The notes: a model not told the origin generated them from the sequence alone. A stretch of DNA of 64,000 nt from Rhodocyclaceae bacterium (GCA_023230455.1 JALNXH010000003.1:124001-188000), one strand, 5' to 3'. Shown: positions 25,891-36,724, counted from the stretch's first letter. A program made the numbers and translations.

Positions 25891-27609
25891 ATGGCGGTCA
25901 ACATGCTCTTGACGGGTGCCGAGATTGTAATCAGGTGCCTCCAGGAAGAAAAGGTCGAACACGTATTCGGCTATCCTGGTGGGTCAGTCCTGTATATCTA
26001 CGACGAACTATTTAAGCAGGACAAGGTAAAGCACGTACTTGTTCGCCACGAACAAGCCGCTGTGCATGCGGCTGACGCCTATTCCCGTTCCTCTGATAGG
26101 ATCGGTGTGGCGCTGGTTACCTCTGGCCCCGGCGTTACCAATGCCGTTACGGGTATCGCTACGGCTTATATGGATTCGGTGCCGATGGTGATTATCTCCG
26201 GCCAAGTGCCGACCCATTACATCGGTCAGGACGCCTTTCAGGAGTGCGATACCGTGGGGATCACGCGTCCCTGCGTGAAGCATAACTTCCTGGTCAAGGA
26301 TGTAAGGGAACTGGCTTCGACCATCAAAAAGGCATTCTATCTGGCTCGGACTGGCCGTCCCGGCCCTGTACTGGTGGATATTCCAAAGAACATCACCAAT
26401 GAGAAATGTGAGTTCGACTATCCCGAGACGGTTACCATCCGTTCATACAATCCGGTGGTTAAGGGGCATAGCGGGCAGATCAAGAAGGCTTTGAAGCTGC
26501 TTCAGGAGGCTAAGCGGCCGATGATTTACACCGGCGGCGGCGTCATTCTGTCCAATGCAGCGGACAAGTTGACCACCCTGATCCGGATGCTGGGTTTTCC
26601 GACAACCCAGACCTTGATGGGTCTCGGTGGCTTTCCTGCTACCGACAGGCAGTGCCTTGGCATGCTGGGAATGCATGGTACCTACGAAGCAAACATGGCG
26701 ATGCAGCAATGCGACGTGTTGCTGGCAATCGGGGCCCGATTCGACGACCGAGTGATTGGGAATCCCGATCATTTCGGCGAGGTCAAGCGCAAGATAATCC
26801 ATATCGATATCGATCCATCGTCGATTTCCAAGCGCGTCAAGGTGGATGTGCCGATCGTTGGCCACGTGCCGGAGGTTCTCGGTGAGCTGATTGCCTTGCT
26901 CGAAGAGTCCACCGTCAAGGTTGACTCCAAGGCGCTTTCCGCTTGGTGGAGCCAGATTGAAGAGTGGCGCGGCAAGGACTGCCTGAGGTTCAAACAGGAT
27001 GAACTGATCATGCCGCAGTTCGTCGTGCAGAAGCTTTATGAAGTAACCGACGGCGATGCGTTCGTTACCTCCGATGTCGGCCAGCACCAGATGTTTGCCG
27101 CGCAGTTCTACAAATTTGACAAGCCGCGTCGCTGGATCAATTCCGGTGGCTTGGGCACCATGGGGGTCGGCCTGCCTTACGCGATGGGCGTGCGCTTTGC
27201 CAATCCCGAGGCGACGGTCGCCTGCATTACCGGCGAAGCGTCGATCCAGATGTGTATCCAGGAACTTTCGACCTGTAAACAGTTCAGGTTGCCGATCAAG
27301 ATTATCAACCTGAACAACCGTTACCTGGGAATGGTGCGGCAATGGCAGGAGATGTTCCACGGTAATCGCTATGCCGAATCGTATGTGGATGCGCTGCCGG
27401 ATTTCGTCAAACTGGCGGAGTCCTACGGTCATGTGGGCATGCGCATAGAACGTCCCGAAGACGTTGAGCCGGCGCTGCGGAAAGCATTTACCACGTACAA
27501 GGACGATCTGGTATTCATGGATTTCATCACCGATCAGACTGCCAACGTGTTTCCCATGGTAGCTGCCGGCAAGGGATTGTCGGAAATGATCCTGGCCGAA
27601 GACCTGTAG
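25891..27609 (+). CDS. ilvB: Acetolactate synthase large subunit
   Basis: 572 residues from ATG 25891. The frame is open to 25705 but that part overlaps the divergent sigma gene and the promoter; ATG 25903 is an alternative. Family features: LTGAEIVIRCLQEEKVEHVF, catalytic Glu in VRHEQAAVHAADAY, FAD/acetohydroxyacid region RPGPVLVDIPKNI, and the ThDP motif ACITGEASIQMCIQEL to NLNNRYLGMVRQWQ. The motif reads GEAS rather than the usual GDGS, common in betaproteobacterial IlvB. Condenses pyruvate units for valine and leucine, or pyruvate with 2-oxobutyrate for isoleucine. First gene of ilvBNC. Confidence 0.95.
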   Translation: MAVNMLLTGAEIVIRCLQEEKVEHVFGYPGGSVLYIYDELFKQDKVKHVLVRHEQAAVHAADAYSRSSDRIGVALVTSGPGVTNAVTGIATAYMDSVPMVIISGQVPTHYIGQDAFQECDTVGITRPCVKHNFLVKDVRELASTIKKAFYLARTGRPGPVLVDIPKNITNEKCEFDYPETVTIRSYNPVVKGHSGQIKKALKLLQEAKRPMIYTGGGVILSNAADKLTTLIRMLGFPTTQTLMGLGGFPATDRQCLGMLGMHGTYEANMAMQQCDVLLAIGARFDDRVIGNPDHFGEVKRKIIHIDIDPSSISKRVKVDVPIVGHVPEVLGELIALLEESTVKVDSKALSAWWSQIEEWRGKDCLRFKQDELIMPQFVVQKLYEVTDGDAFVTSDVGQHQMFAAQFYKFDKPRRWINSGGLGTMGVGLPYAMGVRFANPEATVACITGEASIQMCIQELSTCKQFRLPIKIINLNNRYLGMVRQWQEMFHGNRYAESYVDALPDFVKLAESYGHVGMRIERPEDVEPALRKAFTTYKDDLVFMDFITDQTANVFPMVAAGKGLSEMILAEDL

Positions 27610-27622
27610 AGCTGCGAAGACT

Positions 27623-28114
27623 ATGCGACATATCATTTCAATATTGATCGAAAACGAGTCGGGGGCTTTGTCCAGAGTGGCCGGCCTGTTTTCGGCACGC
27701 GGCTACAACATCGAGACGCTCACCGTTGCGCCAACCGAGGATACTTCGCTTTCGCGCATGACCATTGTCACCAGCGGTTCGGACGATGTCATCGAGCAGA
27801 TCACCAAGCAACTGAATAAATTGGTGGATGTGGTCAAGGTTGTCGACCTTTCCGAGGCGCCGCATGTGGAGCGCGAACTGATGCTGGTCAAGGTTCGCGC
27901 CGCAGGCAAGGATCGCGAGGAAATGAAGCGGATGTCCGATATTTTCCGCGGCCGCATCATTGATGTTACCGAAACCACCTACGTCATCGAGCTTACCGGC
28001 AATTCAGCCAAGCTTGATTCGTTCATCGAGGGACTCGATAAAGATCTGATCTTGGAAACCGTACGTACCGGGGTCTCCGGTATCGGCCGCGGCGACCGTA
28101 TTCTCAAAATCTGA
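27623..28114 (+). CDS. ilvN: Acetolactate synthase small regulatory subunit
   Basis: 163 residues, the long IlvN/IlvH form. The N-terminal ACT domain begins HIISILIENESGALSRVAGL and includes GYNIETLTVAPTED, the valine-binding interface. The C-terminal ALS_ss_C domain includes MLVKVRAAGKDREEMKRMSD. It activates the catalytic subunit and gives valine feedback inhibition. It starts 13 bases after ilvB and is followed 19 bases later by ilvC. Confidence 0.97.
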   Translation: MRHIISILIENESGALSRVAGLFSARGYNIETLTVAPTEDTSLSRMTIVTSGSDDVIEQITKQLNKLVDVVKVVDLSEAPHVERELMLVKVRAAGKDREEMKRMSDIFRGRIIDVTETTYVIELTGNSAKLDSFIEGLDKDLILETVRTGVSGIGRGDRILKI

Positions 28115-28124
28115 AATTGTGTAA

Positions 28125-29150
<1,026 letters not shown>

Positions 29151-29167
29151 ACGCCTTGCGGGTTGAA

Positions 29168-29197
29168 AAAAAAGGCACAGCCATGCTGTGCCTTTTT
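29168..29197 (+). terminator. Rho-independent terminator after ilvC
   Basis: GGCACAGC / GCTGTGCC stem with a three-base CAT loop, flanked by an A-tract upstream and CCTTTTTT downstream (29174-29198). It separates ilvBNC from psd; AGGAG for psd follows immediately. Confidence 0.9.
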
Positions 29198-29214
29198 TCC
29201 ATCAGGAGTTGATT

Positions 29215-29859
29215 ATGCTAAAAGTATATCCTCATCCAATCATTGCCCGTGAAGGTTGGCCATTCATCGCCGTAGCGCTTGGTGCGGCCGTTGCGGTGAC
29301 TTGGGAATGCGGCTGGTGGAGTTTGCCATTGTGGCTGGCCTTTGTGTTTTGCGTGCAATTTTTCCGCGATCCGCCTCGCCCGGTTCACGGCCATGCCGGT
29401 AGCGTGCTAGCCCCCGCCGACGGGCGCATCGTCGCTATCGAGCCGGCGCGAGACCCTTGGCAGGAGAGAGAAGCGCTCAAGGTGAGCGTATTCATGAATG
29501 TGTTCAACGTACATTCGAACCGCAGTCCGGTGGACGGCATCGTTGTGCGGCGTTGGTACAACCCCGGAGCTTTCATTAATGCCGCCCTTGACAAGGCGTC
29601 AGTGGAGAATGAACGAAATGCCCTGCATATCCGCACTACGTCAGGGCGCGACATTACCTGCGTGCAGGTCGCCGGTCTGATCGCGCGCCGCATTCTCTGC
29701 TACGTGGACGCCGGGGCTACGCTGGCCCGCGGGCAGCGATACGGATTCATTCGCTTCGGTTCACGAGTCGACCTCTATTTGCCGCTCGACGCGAGAGTCC
29801 ATGTGGTTATTGGCCAAAAGGTCGTTGCCACGACAACCTTGCTAGCTGAGCTACCCTAG
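29215..29859 (+). CDS. psd: Phosphatidylserine decarboxylase, short form
   Basis: 214 residues from ATG 29215, preceded by AGGAG six bases upstream. An N-terminal hydrophobic stretch ([31 protein letters not shown]) anchors it in the membrane. [28 protein letters not shown] and, near the end, the self-cleavage site FGSRVD match the short Psd family, in which cleavage at Gly-Ser yields the pyruvoyl cofactor. Makes phosphatidylethanolamine from the product of the next gene, pssA, 43 bases downstream. Confidence 0.95.
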   Translation: MLKVYPHPIIAREGWPFIAVALGAAVAVTWECGWWSLPLWLAFVFCVQFFRDPPRPVHGHAGSVLAPADGRIVAIEPARDPWQEREALKVSVFMNVFNVHSNRSPVDGIVVRRWYNPGAFINAALDKASVENERNALHIRTTSGRDITCVQVAGLIARRILCYVDAGATLARGQRYGFIRFGSRVDLYLPLDARVHVVIGQKVVATTTLLAELP

Positions 29860-29902
29860 CCGCAGGGCTACAATAGCCCCGTTTCCAGATCCCGCGCCGA
29901 CC

Positions 29903-30667
29903 ATGCCAGAAATTCGATCACGCAAGTTCTTGGGCAACCCTGAATTGCGCCGCCGCGGCATTTATCTGCTGCCCAATTTGTTCACCACGGCCGCGTTGTT
30001 CGCTGGTTTCTACGCCATTGTTCAGGCTATGAATCAGCGCTTCGAGGAGGCCGCGGTGGCTATCTTCATTGCTATGGTGATGGATGGTCTCGACGGTCGT
30101 GTCGCTCGTCTCACGAGGACGCAAAGCGCGTTTGGCGCCGAATACGACTCGCTGTCGGACATGGTGTCTTTCGGAGCTGCGCCGGCACTGGTGATTTATG
30201 AATGGGCGCTGAAGGGAATGGGCAAACTGGGCTGGGCCGCTGCATTCATCTACTGCGTCGGAGCGGCATTGCGGTTGGCGCGCTTCAATACCAACCTGGA
30301 AGTTGCAGATAAGCGTTTCTTCCAGGGCATGCCCAGCCCGGCGGCAGCGGCATTGGTTGCTGGGCTCGTCTGGGTCATGATAGATAACGGCTGGAGTGGT
30401 GATGAGGCGCGTTGGTATGCATGTGCCCTGACACTGTTTGCGGGGCTTACCATGGTGAGCAACGTCCGTTATTACTCGGGCAAGGACATTAATTTGCGAC
30501 GCAGCGTGCCATTCATCGTGGTGGCCGGTATCGCGTTGGGTTTTGCGTTGGTATCGAGCTATCCTCCGGGAGTCCTGTTCGCGTTGTTTCTTTGCTACGC
30601 ACTCTCCGGCTATGTGCTGGCCATGTGGGATCGTTTTGCCGGAAAGACTGTTGCACGACGCAGATAA
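29903..30667 (+). CDS. pssA: CDP-diacylglycerol-serine O-phosphatidyltransferase
   Basis: 254 residues. The CDP-alcohol phosphotransferase signature is seen as DGLDGRVARL followed by the G-x3-D-x3-D part in FGAEYDSLSD. Several membrane segments (LLPNLFTTAALFAGFYAIVQ near the start; ALGFALVSSYPPGVLFALFL near the end). Type II PssA, an integral inner-membrane enzyme making phosphatidylserine, which Psd then decarboxylates. A TACAAT -10-like element lies at 29869-29874. Confidence 0.95.
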   Translation: MPEIRSRKFLGNPELRRRGIYLLPNLFTTAALFAGFYAIVQAMNQRFEEAAVAIFIAMVMDGLDGRVARLTRTQSAFGAEYDSLSDMVSFGAAPALVIYEWALKGMGKLGWAAAFIYCVGAALRLARFNTNLEVADKRFFQGMPSPAAAALVAGLVWVMIDNGWSGDEARWYACALTLFAGLTMVSNVRYYSGKDINLRRSVPFIVVAGIALGFALVSSYPPGVLFALFLCYALSGYVLAMWDRFAGKTVARRR

Positions 30668-30679
30668 AGTCGATATATT
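30651..30679 (+). promoter_or_regulatory. Candidate leuA promoter inside the end of pssA
   Basis: TTGCAC (30651-30656) and TATATT (30674-30679) with 17 bases between. The -10 matches the consensus at 5 of 6 positions, the -35 at 3 of 6. Transcription would start about 30686, giving a leader of roughly 195 bases before leuA. Confidence 0.5.
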
Positions 30680-30685
30680 CAACCC

Positions 30686-30796
30686 ATGATTGCGAACTTG
30701 AGCTTTGCTCTCGCCTTTCTTGCCTTCTCCGGCTGCTTCCTTGTGCGCCAGCCTCTGCGCGCCAAGTTGTTGCCGCTGCTGCGCCGCGCGCGCTAG
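30686..30796 (+). CDS. Short leucine-rich ORF in the leuA leader
   Basis: 36 codons, ATG 30686 to TAG 30796. Nine of 36 residues are Leu, including the cluster KLLPLLRRAR near the end; the N-terminal half is hydrophobic (NLSFALAFLAFSG). There is no Shine-Dalgarno site, and the predicted transcription start falls on or near the ATG, so it may be translated leaderless. Placement before leuA suggests a leader peptide sensing leucyl-tRNA supply, as in enteric leu operons; a small membrane peptide is the alternative. Coding status is not proven. Confidence 0.4.
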   Translation: MIANLSFALAFLAFSGCFLVRQPLRAKLLPLLRRAR

Positions 30797-30829
30797 CAAA
30801 CCTACCCCCACAATTCGAGTTGTTGTCCT

Positions 30830-30848
30830 CCGGTGGCTTAGTCGCCGG
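30830..30848 (+). promoter_or_regulatory. Hairpin in the leuA leader
   Basis: CCGGTGGC / GTCGCCGG pair (eight pairs, two of them G-T) around a TTA loop. No T-run follows, so it is not a classical terminator. CTCCG at 30828-30832 could instead pair with CGGAG (30870-30874), which includes the leuA ribosome site; the two pairings exclude each other. Confidence 0.35.
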
Positions 30849-30880
30849 GGTTGACGAGCCCATTTCGAGCGGAGAAAACC

Positions 30881-32428
30881 ATGGCTAAAGATTCCTTGAT
30901 CATTTTTGACACTACGTTGCGCGACGGCGAGCAAAGCCCTGGCGCCTCAATGACCCGTGAAGAAAAATTGCGCATCGCAAGGCAGTTGGAGCGGATGCGT
31001 GTGGATGTCATCGAAGCCGGCTTTCCGGCGGCATCGAACGGGGATTTCGAGTCGGTCAGGGCCGTTGCCGAAGTCATCAAGGATTCGACGATTGCGGCGC
31101 TGTCGAGAACCTCAGATAAAGATATCGAGCGCGCACTGGAGGCCATTAGGCCAGCGAAGTCGGGTCGGATTCACACCTTCATTGCGACCAGCCCGATCCA
31201 TATGGAGAAGAAACTGCGAATGACTCCGGATGAGGTGTTGATTTCCGCGAAGAACGCAGTGCGTTTTGCCCGCAACGGCATCGACAACGTCGAGTTCTCC
31301 TGCGAGGATGCGGGTCGCTCGGAAATCGATTTTCTCTGCCGAATCATCGAGGCGGTGATCAAGGAGGGGGCCTCGGTCATCAATATCCCCGATACAGTGG
31401 GGTATAACCTGCCCGAACAATTTGCCGAGCGCATTCGTCTGTTGCGCGAGCGTGTGCCGAATTCCGACAAGGTGATCTGGTCGGTTCACTGCCACAACGA
31501 TCTCGGATTGGCTGTGGCGAACTCCCTTGCGGCGGTAATGGCCGGGGCACGCCAAGTCGAATGTACCATTAACGGTTTGGGCGAGCGCGCCGGAAACGCT
31601 GCACTGGAGGAGATTGTCATGGCTGTGCGAACTCGCCAGGACGTATTTTCCTGCGATACGCGGATCGATGCCACACATATCGTGCCCGCCTCGAAAATGG
31701 TATCAAGTATCACCGGCTTCCCGGTGCAGCCGAACAAGGCCATCGTAGGCGCCAACGCCTTTGCCCATGAATCGGGAATTCATCAAGACGGAGTGCTGAA
31801 ACACAGGGAAACCTACGAAATCATGCGCGCTGAAGATGTCGGCTGGAACGCTAACAAAATCGTTCTCGGCAAACATTCCGGCCGCTCTGCCTTCAGGGCG
31901 CGGCTAAAGGAATTGGGTATCGAGGTGGGGTCGGAGCAAGTCTTGAATGCCGCCTTCACGCGATTCAAGGAATTGGCCGACAAAAAGCACGACATTTTCG
32001 ACGAAGATCTGCATGCGCTGATCTCGGAGGACGTGGTTGCTCCCGAACACGAGCACTATCGGCTGGTTTCGTCGCGCTTCCATTCCGAAACTGGCGAGAC
32101 GCCGCAGGCTGGCATTACCCTGTTAGTCGGCGGCGAAGAGCGTCGCGCCGAATCTTCAGGCAGTGGCCCGGTCGATGCAGCATTCAAGGCTATCGAATCG
32201 GTTGCGCAGAGCGGGGCTGATCTGTTGCTCTATTCGGTGAACGCGATAACAACCGGGACGGATGCGCAGGGGGAAGTCACTGTGCGCTTGTCGAAGGCAG
32301 GGCGGATCGTAAACGGACAAGGGGCGGATACCGACATTGTCGTGGCATCGGCTCGAGCCTACCTCAATGCACTCAACAGGCTGGTTGGTGGTGCCGAGCG
32401 GTTGAATCCACAGGAAGGCGGAGTTTGA
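30881..32428 (+). CDS. leuA: 2-isopropylmalate synthase
   Basis: 515 residues from ATG 30881, with GGAG six bases upstream. DRE-TIM barrel start [18 protein letters not shown], metal-binding His pair in [16 protein letters not shown], family signature region [18 protein letters not shown] and [13 protein letters not shown]. The C-terminal LeuA dimer domain (about 390-515) carries the leucine feedback site. First committed step of leucine synthesis, fed by the 2-ketoisovalerate made through IlvB/N/C upstream. Ends at a hairpin terminator. Confidence 0.98.
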   Translation: MAKDSLIIFDTTLRDGEQSPGASMTREEKLRIARQLERMRVDVIEAGFPAASNGDFESVRAVAEVIKDSTIAALSRTSDKDIERALEAIRPAKSGRIHTFIATSPIHMEKKLRMTPDEVLISAKNAVRFARNGIDNVEFSCEDAGRSEIDFLCRIIEAVIKEGASVINIPDTVGYNLPEQFAERIRLLRERVPNSDKVIWSVHCHNDLGLAVANSLAAVMAGARQVECTINGLGERAGNAALEEIVMAVRTRQDVFSCDTRIDATHIVPASKMVSSITGFPVQPNKAIVGANAFAHESGIHQDGVLKHRETYEIMRAEDVGWNANKIVLGKHSGRSAFRARLKELGIEVGSEQVLNAAFTRFKELADKKHDIFDEDLHALISEDVVAPEHEHYRLVSSRFHSETGETPQAGITLLVGGEERRAESSGSGPVDAAFKAIESVAQSGADLLLYSVNAITTGTDAQGEVTVRLSKAGRIVNGQGADTDIVVASARAYLNALNRLVGGAERLNPQEGGV

Positions 32429-32433
32429 GTCGA

Positions 32434-32463
32434 GGGGAAGCTTAGGTGGCTTCCCCTTGTTTG
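32434..32463 (+). terminator. Rho-independent terminator after leuA
   Basis: GGGGAAGC (32434-32441) and GCTTCCCC (32449-32456) stem followed by TTGTTT. It overlaps the 3' end of the convergent DUF2069 gene. Confidence 0.75.
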
Positions 32464-32810
32464 CTGATCGCACTCGGCGCGGTGGCCCGGGCATATGCCA
32501 TTGCGCTCACAAAGAAGATCATGCTAAGAGCAATTTCCACCGCCGCGATCAGCCGTCCCGAACCATGATCGCTGTAGCTTCGTACCAATCCTTCTGCCAG
32601 ATAGGCGAGGATGAGCATCGAGGACCATTGGTACGTATAGCGCTTGCCGCGTAGCACGCCAAATAACGGCAGCAGCAGAGGTAGGGCCTTGAGCGCGAGC
32701 GTCGAGCCTTCAGGCCTCAGCGGTGCCAGCCAAAGCTCCCAGGCAAGACAGAGAAATATCAGACCGATCAGCGAAGCGCTGCCGATAAGTGTGATCAGTC
32801 GTGGATTCAT
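32442..32810 (-). CDS. DUF2069 membrane protein
   Basis: 122 residues with about four hydrophobic segments (LITLIGSASLIGLIFLCLAW; LALKALPLLLPLFGVL; WSSMLILAYLAEGLVRSYSD; LIAAVEIALSMIFFVSAMAY). GKRYTYQWSSMLILAYLAEG is the family's recognisable core. Small inner-membrane protein of unknown role in beta- and gammaproteobacteria. It is divergent from the YihY-type gene, a common pairing, and convergent with leuA. Confidence 0.85.
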   Translation of the reverse strand: MNPRLITLIGSASLIGLIFLCLAWELWLAPLRPEGSTLALKALPLLLPLFGVLRGKRYTYQWSSMLILAYLAEGLVRSYSDHGSGRLIAAVEIALSMIFFVSAMAYARATAPSAISKQGEAT

Positions 32811-32862
32811 GGGAGTGTGGCCCCTATGTCAGCCCGGAATAGTACGGAAACAGGTCGATTAT

Positions 32863-33672
32863 ATGCATTTCATTACCCTGCCCTGGCGCATCTTGCGCCG
32901 TTTTCTTGACGAACGCTGCGCACAAACCGCGGCTGCTCTGGCGTTCGCGACCCTGCTCGGACTTGTGCCGATGATTGCCGTTGCGGCGGCAATCCTCAGT
33001 CACTTGCCGTTGGCCGACAGTCTGGGATCGGCAGTGCAAAAATTTCTGCTGGCGAACTTCCTGCCGGAAAAGGCAGGCACCATCATCGCTCGTTATGTGA
33101 GCGAATTTGCGCACAAGGCCGGACGCCTTACCTGGATAGGCATCGGCGCCCTGGCATTTACGGCGATTATGCAAATGCTGACTATTGAGCACGCGTTCAA
33201 TGGCATCTGGCGCGTGCAAGAAAGCAGACCATTCTTGCGTCGTGTGGTCATGCACGTTGTCGCTTTGCTGCTGGGGCCCGTCGTATTCGGTATCAGCTTG
33301 GCGCTTACCACCTATCTTGCAACGGCCTCGATTGGTCTGGTCGCCGAGTGGCGCGGGGCGACTGCGGCGGTGCTGCGAGCGCTCTCATTCGTTATTCTGG
33401 CCACCTTCTTCGGCTTGCTCTACTGGAAAGTGCCTAATCGGCAGATCAAATGTTGGCATGCGGCATGCGGCGGGATTTTCGCTGCCGTTGGCTTCGCATT
33501 CCTACAGTGGCTGTTTGCCAGCTACGTCAGTGGTATCTCCGGGTATCGCGTCGTGTATGGTGCTTTTGCCGCTATTCCGATATTTCTTGTCTGGCTCTAC
33601 CTATCCTGGGGTGTGATTCTGATCGGCGCTCTGCTGACTGCCGAAGTGGAAACTCGGCGCGGGCGCCGCTGA
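32863..33672 (+). CDS. YihY/BrkB-family inner-membrane protein
   Basis: 269 residues from ATG 32863; longer frames upstream overlap the divergent gene. FLDERCAQTAAALAFATLLG is the family opening. Six hydrophobic segments follow, including LVPMIAVAAAILSH, VVMHVVALLLGPVVFGISLA and, near the end, AIPIFLVWLYLSWGVILIGA. The family was once called RNase BN, which is now attributed to another protein, and is better regarded as uncharacterised membrane protein or transporter. No clear Shine-Dalgarno is seen. Confidence 0.9.
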   Translation: MHFITLPWRILRRFLDERCAQTAAALAFATLLGLVPMIAVAAAILSHLPLADSLGSAVQKFLLANFLPEKAGTIIARYVSEFAHKAGRLTWIGIGALAFTAIMQMLTIEHAFNGIWRVQESRPFLRRVVMHVVALLLGPVVFGISLALTTYLATASIGLVAEWRGATAAVLRALSFVILATFFGLLYWKVPNRQIKCWHAACGGIFAAVGFAFLQWLFASYVSGISGYRVVYGAFAAIPIFLVWLYLSWGVILIGALLTAEVETRRGRR

Positions 33673-33682
33673 ATCTGTTTCG

Positions 33683-35068
33683 CTAGCGCGGCAAAGTGAT
33701 GCGTTGAAACTCGCGTACATCGGTTGCGGTGGTCTGATGTCGCAGCAAGCCGGTCTTGCAGGCAGTGAGTTTTACGCGACCCAAATCTTCTTCAATCAGA
33801 GTGAATTCGCTTAGCGGCATCTGCTCACGAGAGGCCAGCAGGGTCTCCGTCATCGCGGAACTGGGTTGGGGGGGCAGCAACAGGGCAGCAACCGGCTCTG
33901 CATTTGGCGGGGCTATGTGCACTGCTTTGGCATTTGGGGCAATGCGTTCCAGTCCCAGTTCGATATGCGCCGGATTGTCGCTGCGCGCCCAGCGCACCAA
34001 GCAGACAGCCCAATCAGCATCACCCGCACTGCGGATACCCAACGCGCTGCCTGCCGTAAGCCCCCCCACGTTGCCTTGCAGATGCATGACGGCATAGCCC
34101 TGCGGGCCGGTATTAAGGGTCATCCATTGCGAAACATCGATATCGTCGCCCTCTTCTCCTCGAAGGCTGCGCCAAAGCTCACCTATGCGGCAGCAGATTT
34201 GCATGCCGCTGATTAACTCGTGACGCTGGAACAGTCTTTCCTGTGGAGCCCGCCAGCGCGATGCGGCACGTTGCAATGCTTCCACGCTGGCGGGTAGATT
34301 CGCCGCAGGCGGTAAACCGAGCAGTCTGGCGGGAGTGCCGGAATTCAGTTGTCGGGCCAATCCGGAAACGGCGTCGGCCATTTCTGAGCAGTCGAAATAG
34401 AGCAGCTCTGGACGGCATGTTGGCGGCTGGCGTGACCAGGCGATCGGGCGTTGGTGGCCGGTACGGGTCAGCCAGTACCAGGAATTCGGCTGTTCTGGCA
34501 GCGTCGGGCGGATATCGATGCGTCCAGCACAGTATTCGGCCGCTTGGGCGATCAAAGCGATTTCCCACGGGGCGAATCCCTCGATCCGGACGACAACGAG
34601 CGCGAGCAGCGCACCGAACGAAATCCTAGCCTCCAAGCCGTCGGCGAGGCGGTAGATGGCTATGGCGCGGGGTAACAGATCCGCCGGCGGGGCTCTAAAG
34701 CTCATCAGCGCAAGCAAATATCGGCGTTGCAGATGATAGAGCTGGCGTGCTGCATCACTATTTGACCGGGCCTCCTGATCGAGTGCCGCGACGCAGAGTG
34801 CGTGTATTTCGTCCAAGGTTAGAGCCACTTGGCGCATGGCAGCCGGCATAGGCAGGCTGGCGTCTGCCAGGAGGTCGAGTACCGCTCTATCAGCGGCCTC
34901 GATCCGTGGACGACATGTTTCAATCTGTCGGGACCCCGACTCTTGGGTTGCACCTGCAACACAAATCGCTTTCAGGTGGCGCCGCAGTGGTGCCAGCTCG
35001 CGTAGCGGATCGGTTGCAACGGGTGCGGCAAGCCAAGCTTCATCGATACATGTAGTGGCGTCCGGCAT
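33683..35068 (-). CDS. Uncharacterised protein with PilZ-like C-terminal part
   Basis: 461 residues, no signal peptide or membrane segment. The N-terminal two thirds are helical ([15 protein letters not shown] stretches; Ala/Leu-rich). Residues about 325-400 read like a PilZ-type beta-barrel: [37 protein letters not shown] and [15 protein letters not shown] follow the order of the PilZ strands. The upstream RxxxR c-di-GMP motif is not clearly present, so ligand binding is doubtful. It is divergent from rpsP and convergent with the YihY-type gene. I do not recognise a named family. Confidence 0.75.
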   Translation of the reverse strand: MPDATTCIDEAWLAAPVATDPLRELAPLRRHLKAICVAGATQESGSRQIETCRPRIEAADRAVLDLLADASLPMPAAMRQVALTLDEIHALCVAALDQEARSNSDAARQLYHLQRRYLLALMSFRAPPADLLPRAIAIYRLADGLEARISFGALLALVVVRIEGFAPWEIALIAQAAEYCAGRIDIRPTLPEQPNSWYWLTRTGHQRPIAWSRQPPTCRPELLYFDCSEMADAVSGLARQLNSGTPARLLGLPPAANLPASVEALQRAASRWRAPQERLFQRHELISGMQICCRIGELWRSLRGEEGDDIDVSQWMTLNTGPQGYAVMHLQGNVGGLTAGSALGIRSAGDADWAVCLVRWARSDNPAHIELGLERIAPNAKAVHIAPPNAEPVAALLLPPQPSSAMTETLLASREQMPLSEFTLIEEDLGRVKLTACKTGLLRHQTTATDVREFQRITLPR

Positions 35069-35167
35069 CTGTGGATGCAGTCAGTGAGTGAGATTTTTAT
35101 TAATTGTAGTGGATCGCGCGAGTCATGCCGCGAAATGGGGTTCTTTGCATCGGAGTTGTCCGGCCCC

Positions 35168-35196
35168 TTGTTTATGGCGGGTCTTGCTTCTATAAT
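35168..35196 (+). promoter_or_regulatory. Candidate promoter of rpsP-rimM-trmD-rplS
   Basis: TTGTTT (35168-35173), 17-base spacer, perfect TATAAT (35191-35196), 31 bases before the rpsP ATG. Confidence 0.65.
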
Positions 35197-35227
35197 CGCC
35201 CCCTTTTTCCGAATTCAAGGGAACGAT

Positions 35228-35482
35228 ATGGTCGTCATTCGTCTCGCCCGAAGCGGTGCCAAAAAGCGCCCCTTCTACAATATGGTCGTCACCGACTCAC
35301 GCAATCGCCGCGATGGGCGCTTTGTTGAGCGCATCGGGTTCTACAATCCTGTAGCTTCCGCCAACGAGCAGGGCTTGGTGGTGAACACCGAGCGCCTCGC
35401 CTACTGGCAAGGTGTCGGTGCGCAATTGTCGCCCACCGCCGCCCGTCTGGTTAAGCAATTCGGTACCAGGGCAGCTGCCTGA
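35228..35482 (+). CDS. rpsP: 30S ribosomal protein S16
   Basis: 84 residues from ATG 35228, preceded by [39 protein letters not shown] and the C-terminal [16 protein letters not shown] are diagnostic of S16. A longer in-frame extension to 35075 crosses the promoter and is not coding. First gene of the conserved ribosome/tRNA-maturation operon. Confidence 0.97.
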   Translation: MVVIRLARSGAKKRPFYNMVVTDSRNRRDGRFVERIGFYNPVASANEQGLVVNTERLAYWQGVGAQLSPTAARLVKQFGTRAAA

Positions 35483-35486
35483 AAGC

Positions 35487-35987
35487 ATGATTGTCCTGGG
35501 GCGATTGGTCGCCCCGTTTGGGGTCAAAGGATGGATGCGGTTACATCCATTCGCCGATGATCCCGAAGTTTTGGGACGGATGCCCGATTGGTGGTTGGCC
35601 ACTAGTACCGATGCGACTGATTGGAAGGTGTTGCACCCGGAAATCGTCAAGGCGCATGGCGACAGCTGGACGGTAAAGTTTCTCGGTATCGAGGATCGCG
35701 CCGGTGCCGAGGCGTTGAGCGGCTTGTACGTGGCGGCTCCGCGCGTAGCCCTGCCGGCGACCGCGAGCGGTGAATTTTACTGGGCCGATTTGGTTGGCCT
35801 GCGGGTGGTTAACGAAGTAGGCGCCGAATTGGGCAGCGTTGAATCCCTGATTGAAACCGGGGCCAACGACGTACTGGTGGTGCGCGATGGCGAGATCGAG
35901 CGGTTGTTGCCCTTCGTAGCGGCGGTAGTTTTGGATGTGGATGTGCCTGGCGGTGTAATTTCGGTCGCCTGGGGGGCCGACTGGTGA
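35487..35987 (+). CDS. rimM: 16S rRNA processing protein RimM
   Basis: 166 residues from ATG 35487, four bases after rpsP. The RimM N-terminal domain begins [20 protein letters not shown], and the PRC-barrel part includes [11 protein letters not shown] and [19 protein letters not shown]. Binds S19 and assists 30S head maturation. Its stop overlaps the trmD start (GTGA). Confidence 0.95.
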   Translation: MIVLGRLVAPFGVKGWMRLHPFADDPEVLGRMPDWWLATSTDATDWKVLHPEIVKAHGDSWTVKFLGIEDRAGAEALSGLYVAAPRVALPATASGEFYWADLVGLRVVNEVGAELGSVESLIETGANDVLVVRDGEIERLLPFVAAVVLDVDVPGGVISVAWGADW

Positions 35988-36724
35988 CCTTGCGTTTCGA
36001 TATCGTCACGCTTTTCCCCGAAATGTTTGCGGCGGTAGCGACCTGCGGTATTACCCGGCGGGCTCTGGATCGTAGCCTGTGGGCGATGCAATGCCACAAT
36101 CCGCGCGACTGGACCCATGACAACCATCGTACGGTGGATGATCGGCCTTATGGCGGTGGCCCCGGCATGGTGATGTTGGGCGCTCCGCTGGAGCAGGCGA
36201 TCGATGCGGCGCTGGTTGCCGGCGGTGCGCGCAAGGTGATTTATCTCTCGCCGCAGGGCAGCCCGTTGACTCATGGCCGGGTCTGCGAATTGGCGGCGGG
36301 TGAAGGTGCGGTACTGTTGTGTGGGCGTTACGAAGGTATCGATGAACGCCTTCTGCAACGTCGTGTGCATGAGGAAATCTCGCTCGGTGATTTTGTTCTC
36401 TCCGGAGGCGAACTGGCGGCGATGGCGCTGATCGACGCATGCGTCAGGCAATTGCCCGGTGCCCTGAATGACGGAGCATCGGCTGTTGAGGAGTCGTTCG
36501 CCGCAGGGTTATTGGATTGTCCGCATTACACGCGGCCGGAGGATTACGAAGGAATGCGGGTGCCGGATGTGCTGCTCTCCGGCAACCATGAACAGATACG
36601 GCGCTGGCGCCTGAAACAGGCGCTGGGCCGGACCTGGGAACGACGTCCGGATTTGCTCGAACGTCGCGAACTGAGTAGCGAAGAGGTGCGCTTGCTTGAG
36701 GAATTCAAGCGGGAGTACCGTTAA
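35984..36724 (+). CDS. trmD: tRNA (guanine-N1)-methyltransferase
   Basis: 246 residues, GTG start at 35984 overlapping the rimM TGA. SPOUT/trefoil-knot enzyme: [69 protein letters not shown] and the catalytic-knot [20 protein letters not shown]. Methylates G37 of tRNAs to prevent frameshifting. Confidence 0.98.
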   Translation: MTLRFDIVTLFPEMFAAVATCGITRRALDRSLWAMQCHNPRDWTHDNHRTVDDRPYGGGPGMVMLGAPLEQAIDAALVAGGARKVIYLSPQGSPLTHGRVCELAAGEGAVLLCGRYEGIDERLLQRRVHEEISLGDFVLSGGELAAMALIDACVRQLPGALNDGASAVEESFAAGLLDCPHYTRPEDYEGMRVPDVLLSGNHEQIRRWRLKQALGRTWERRPDLLERRELSSEEVRLLEEFKREYR

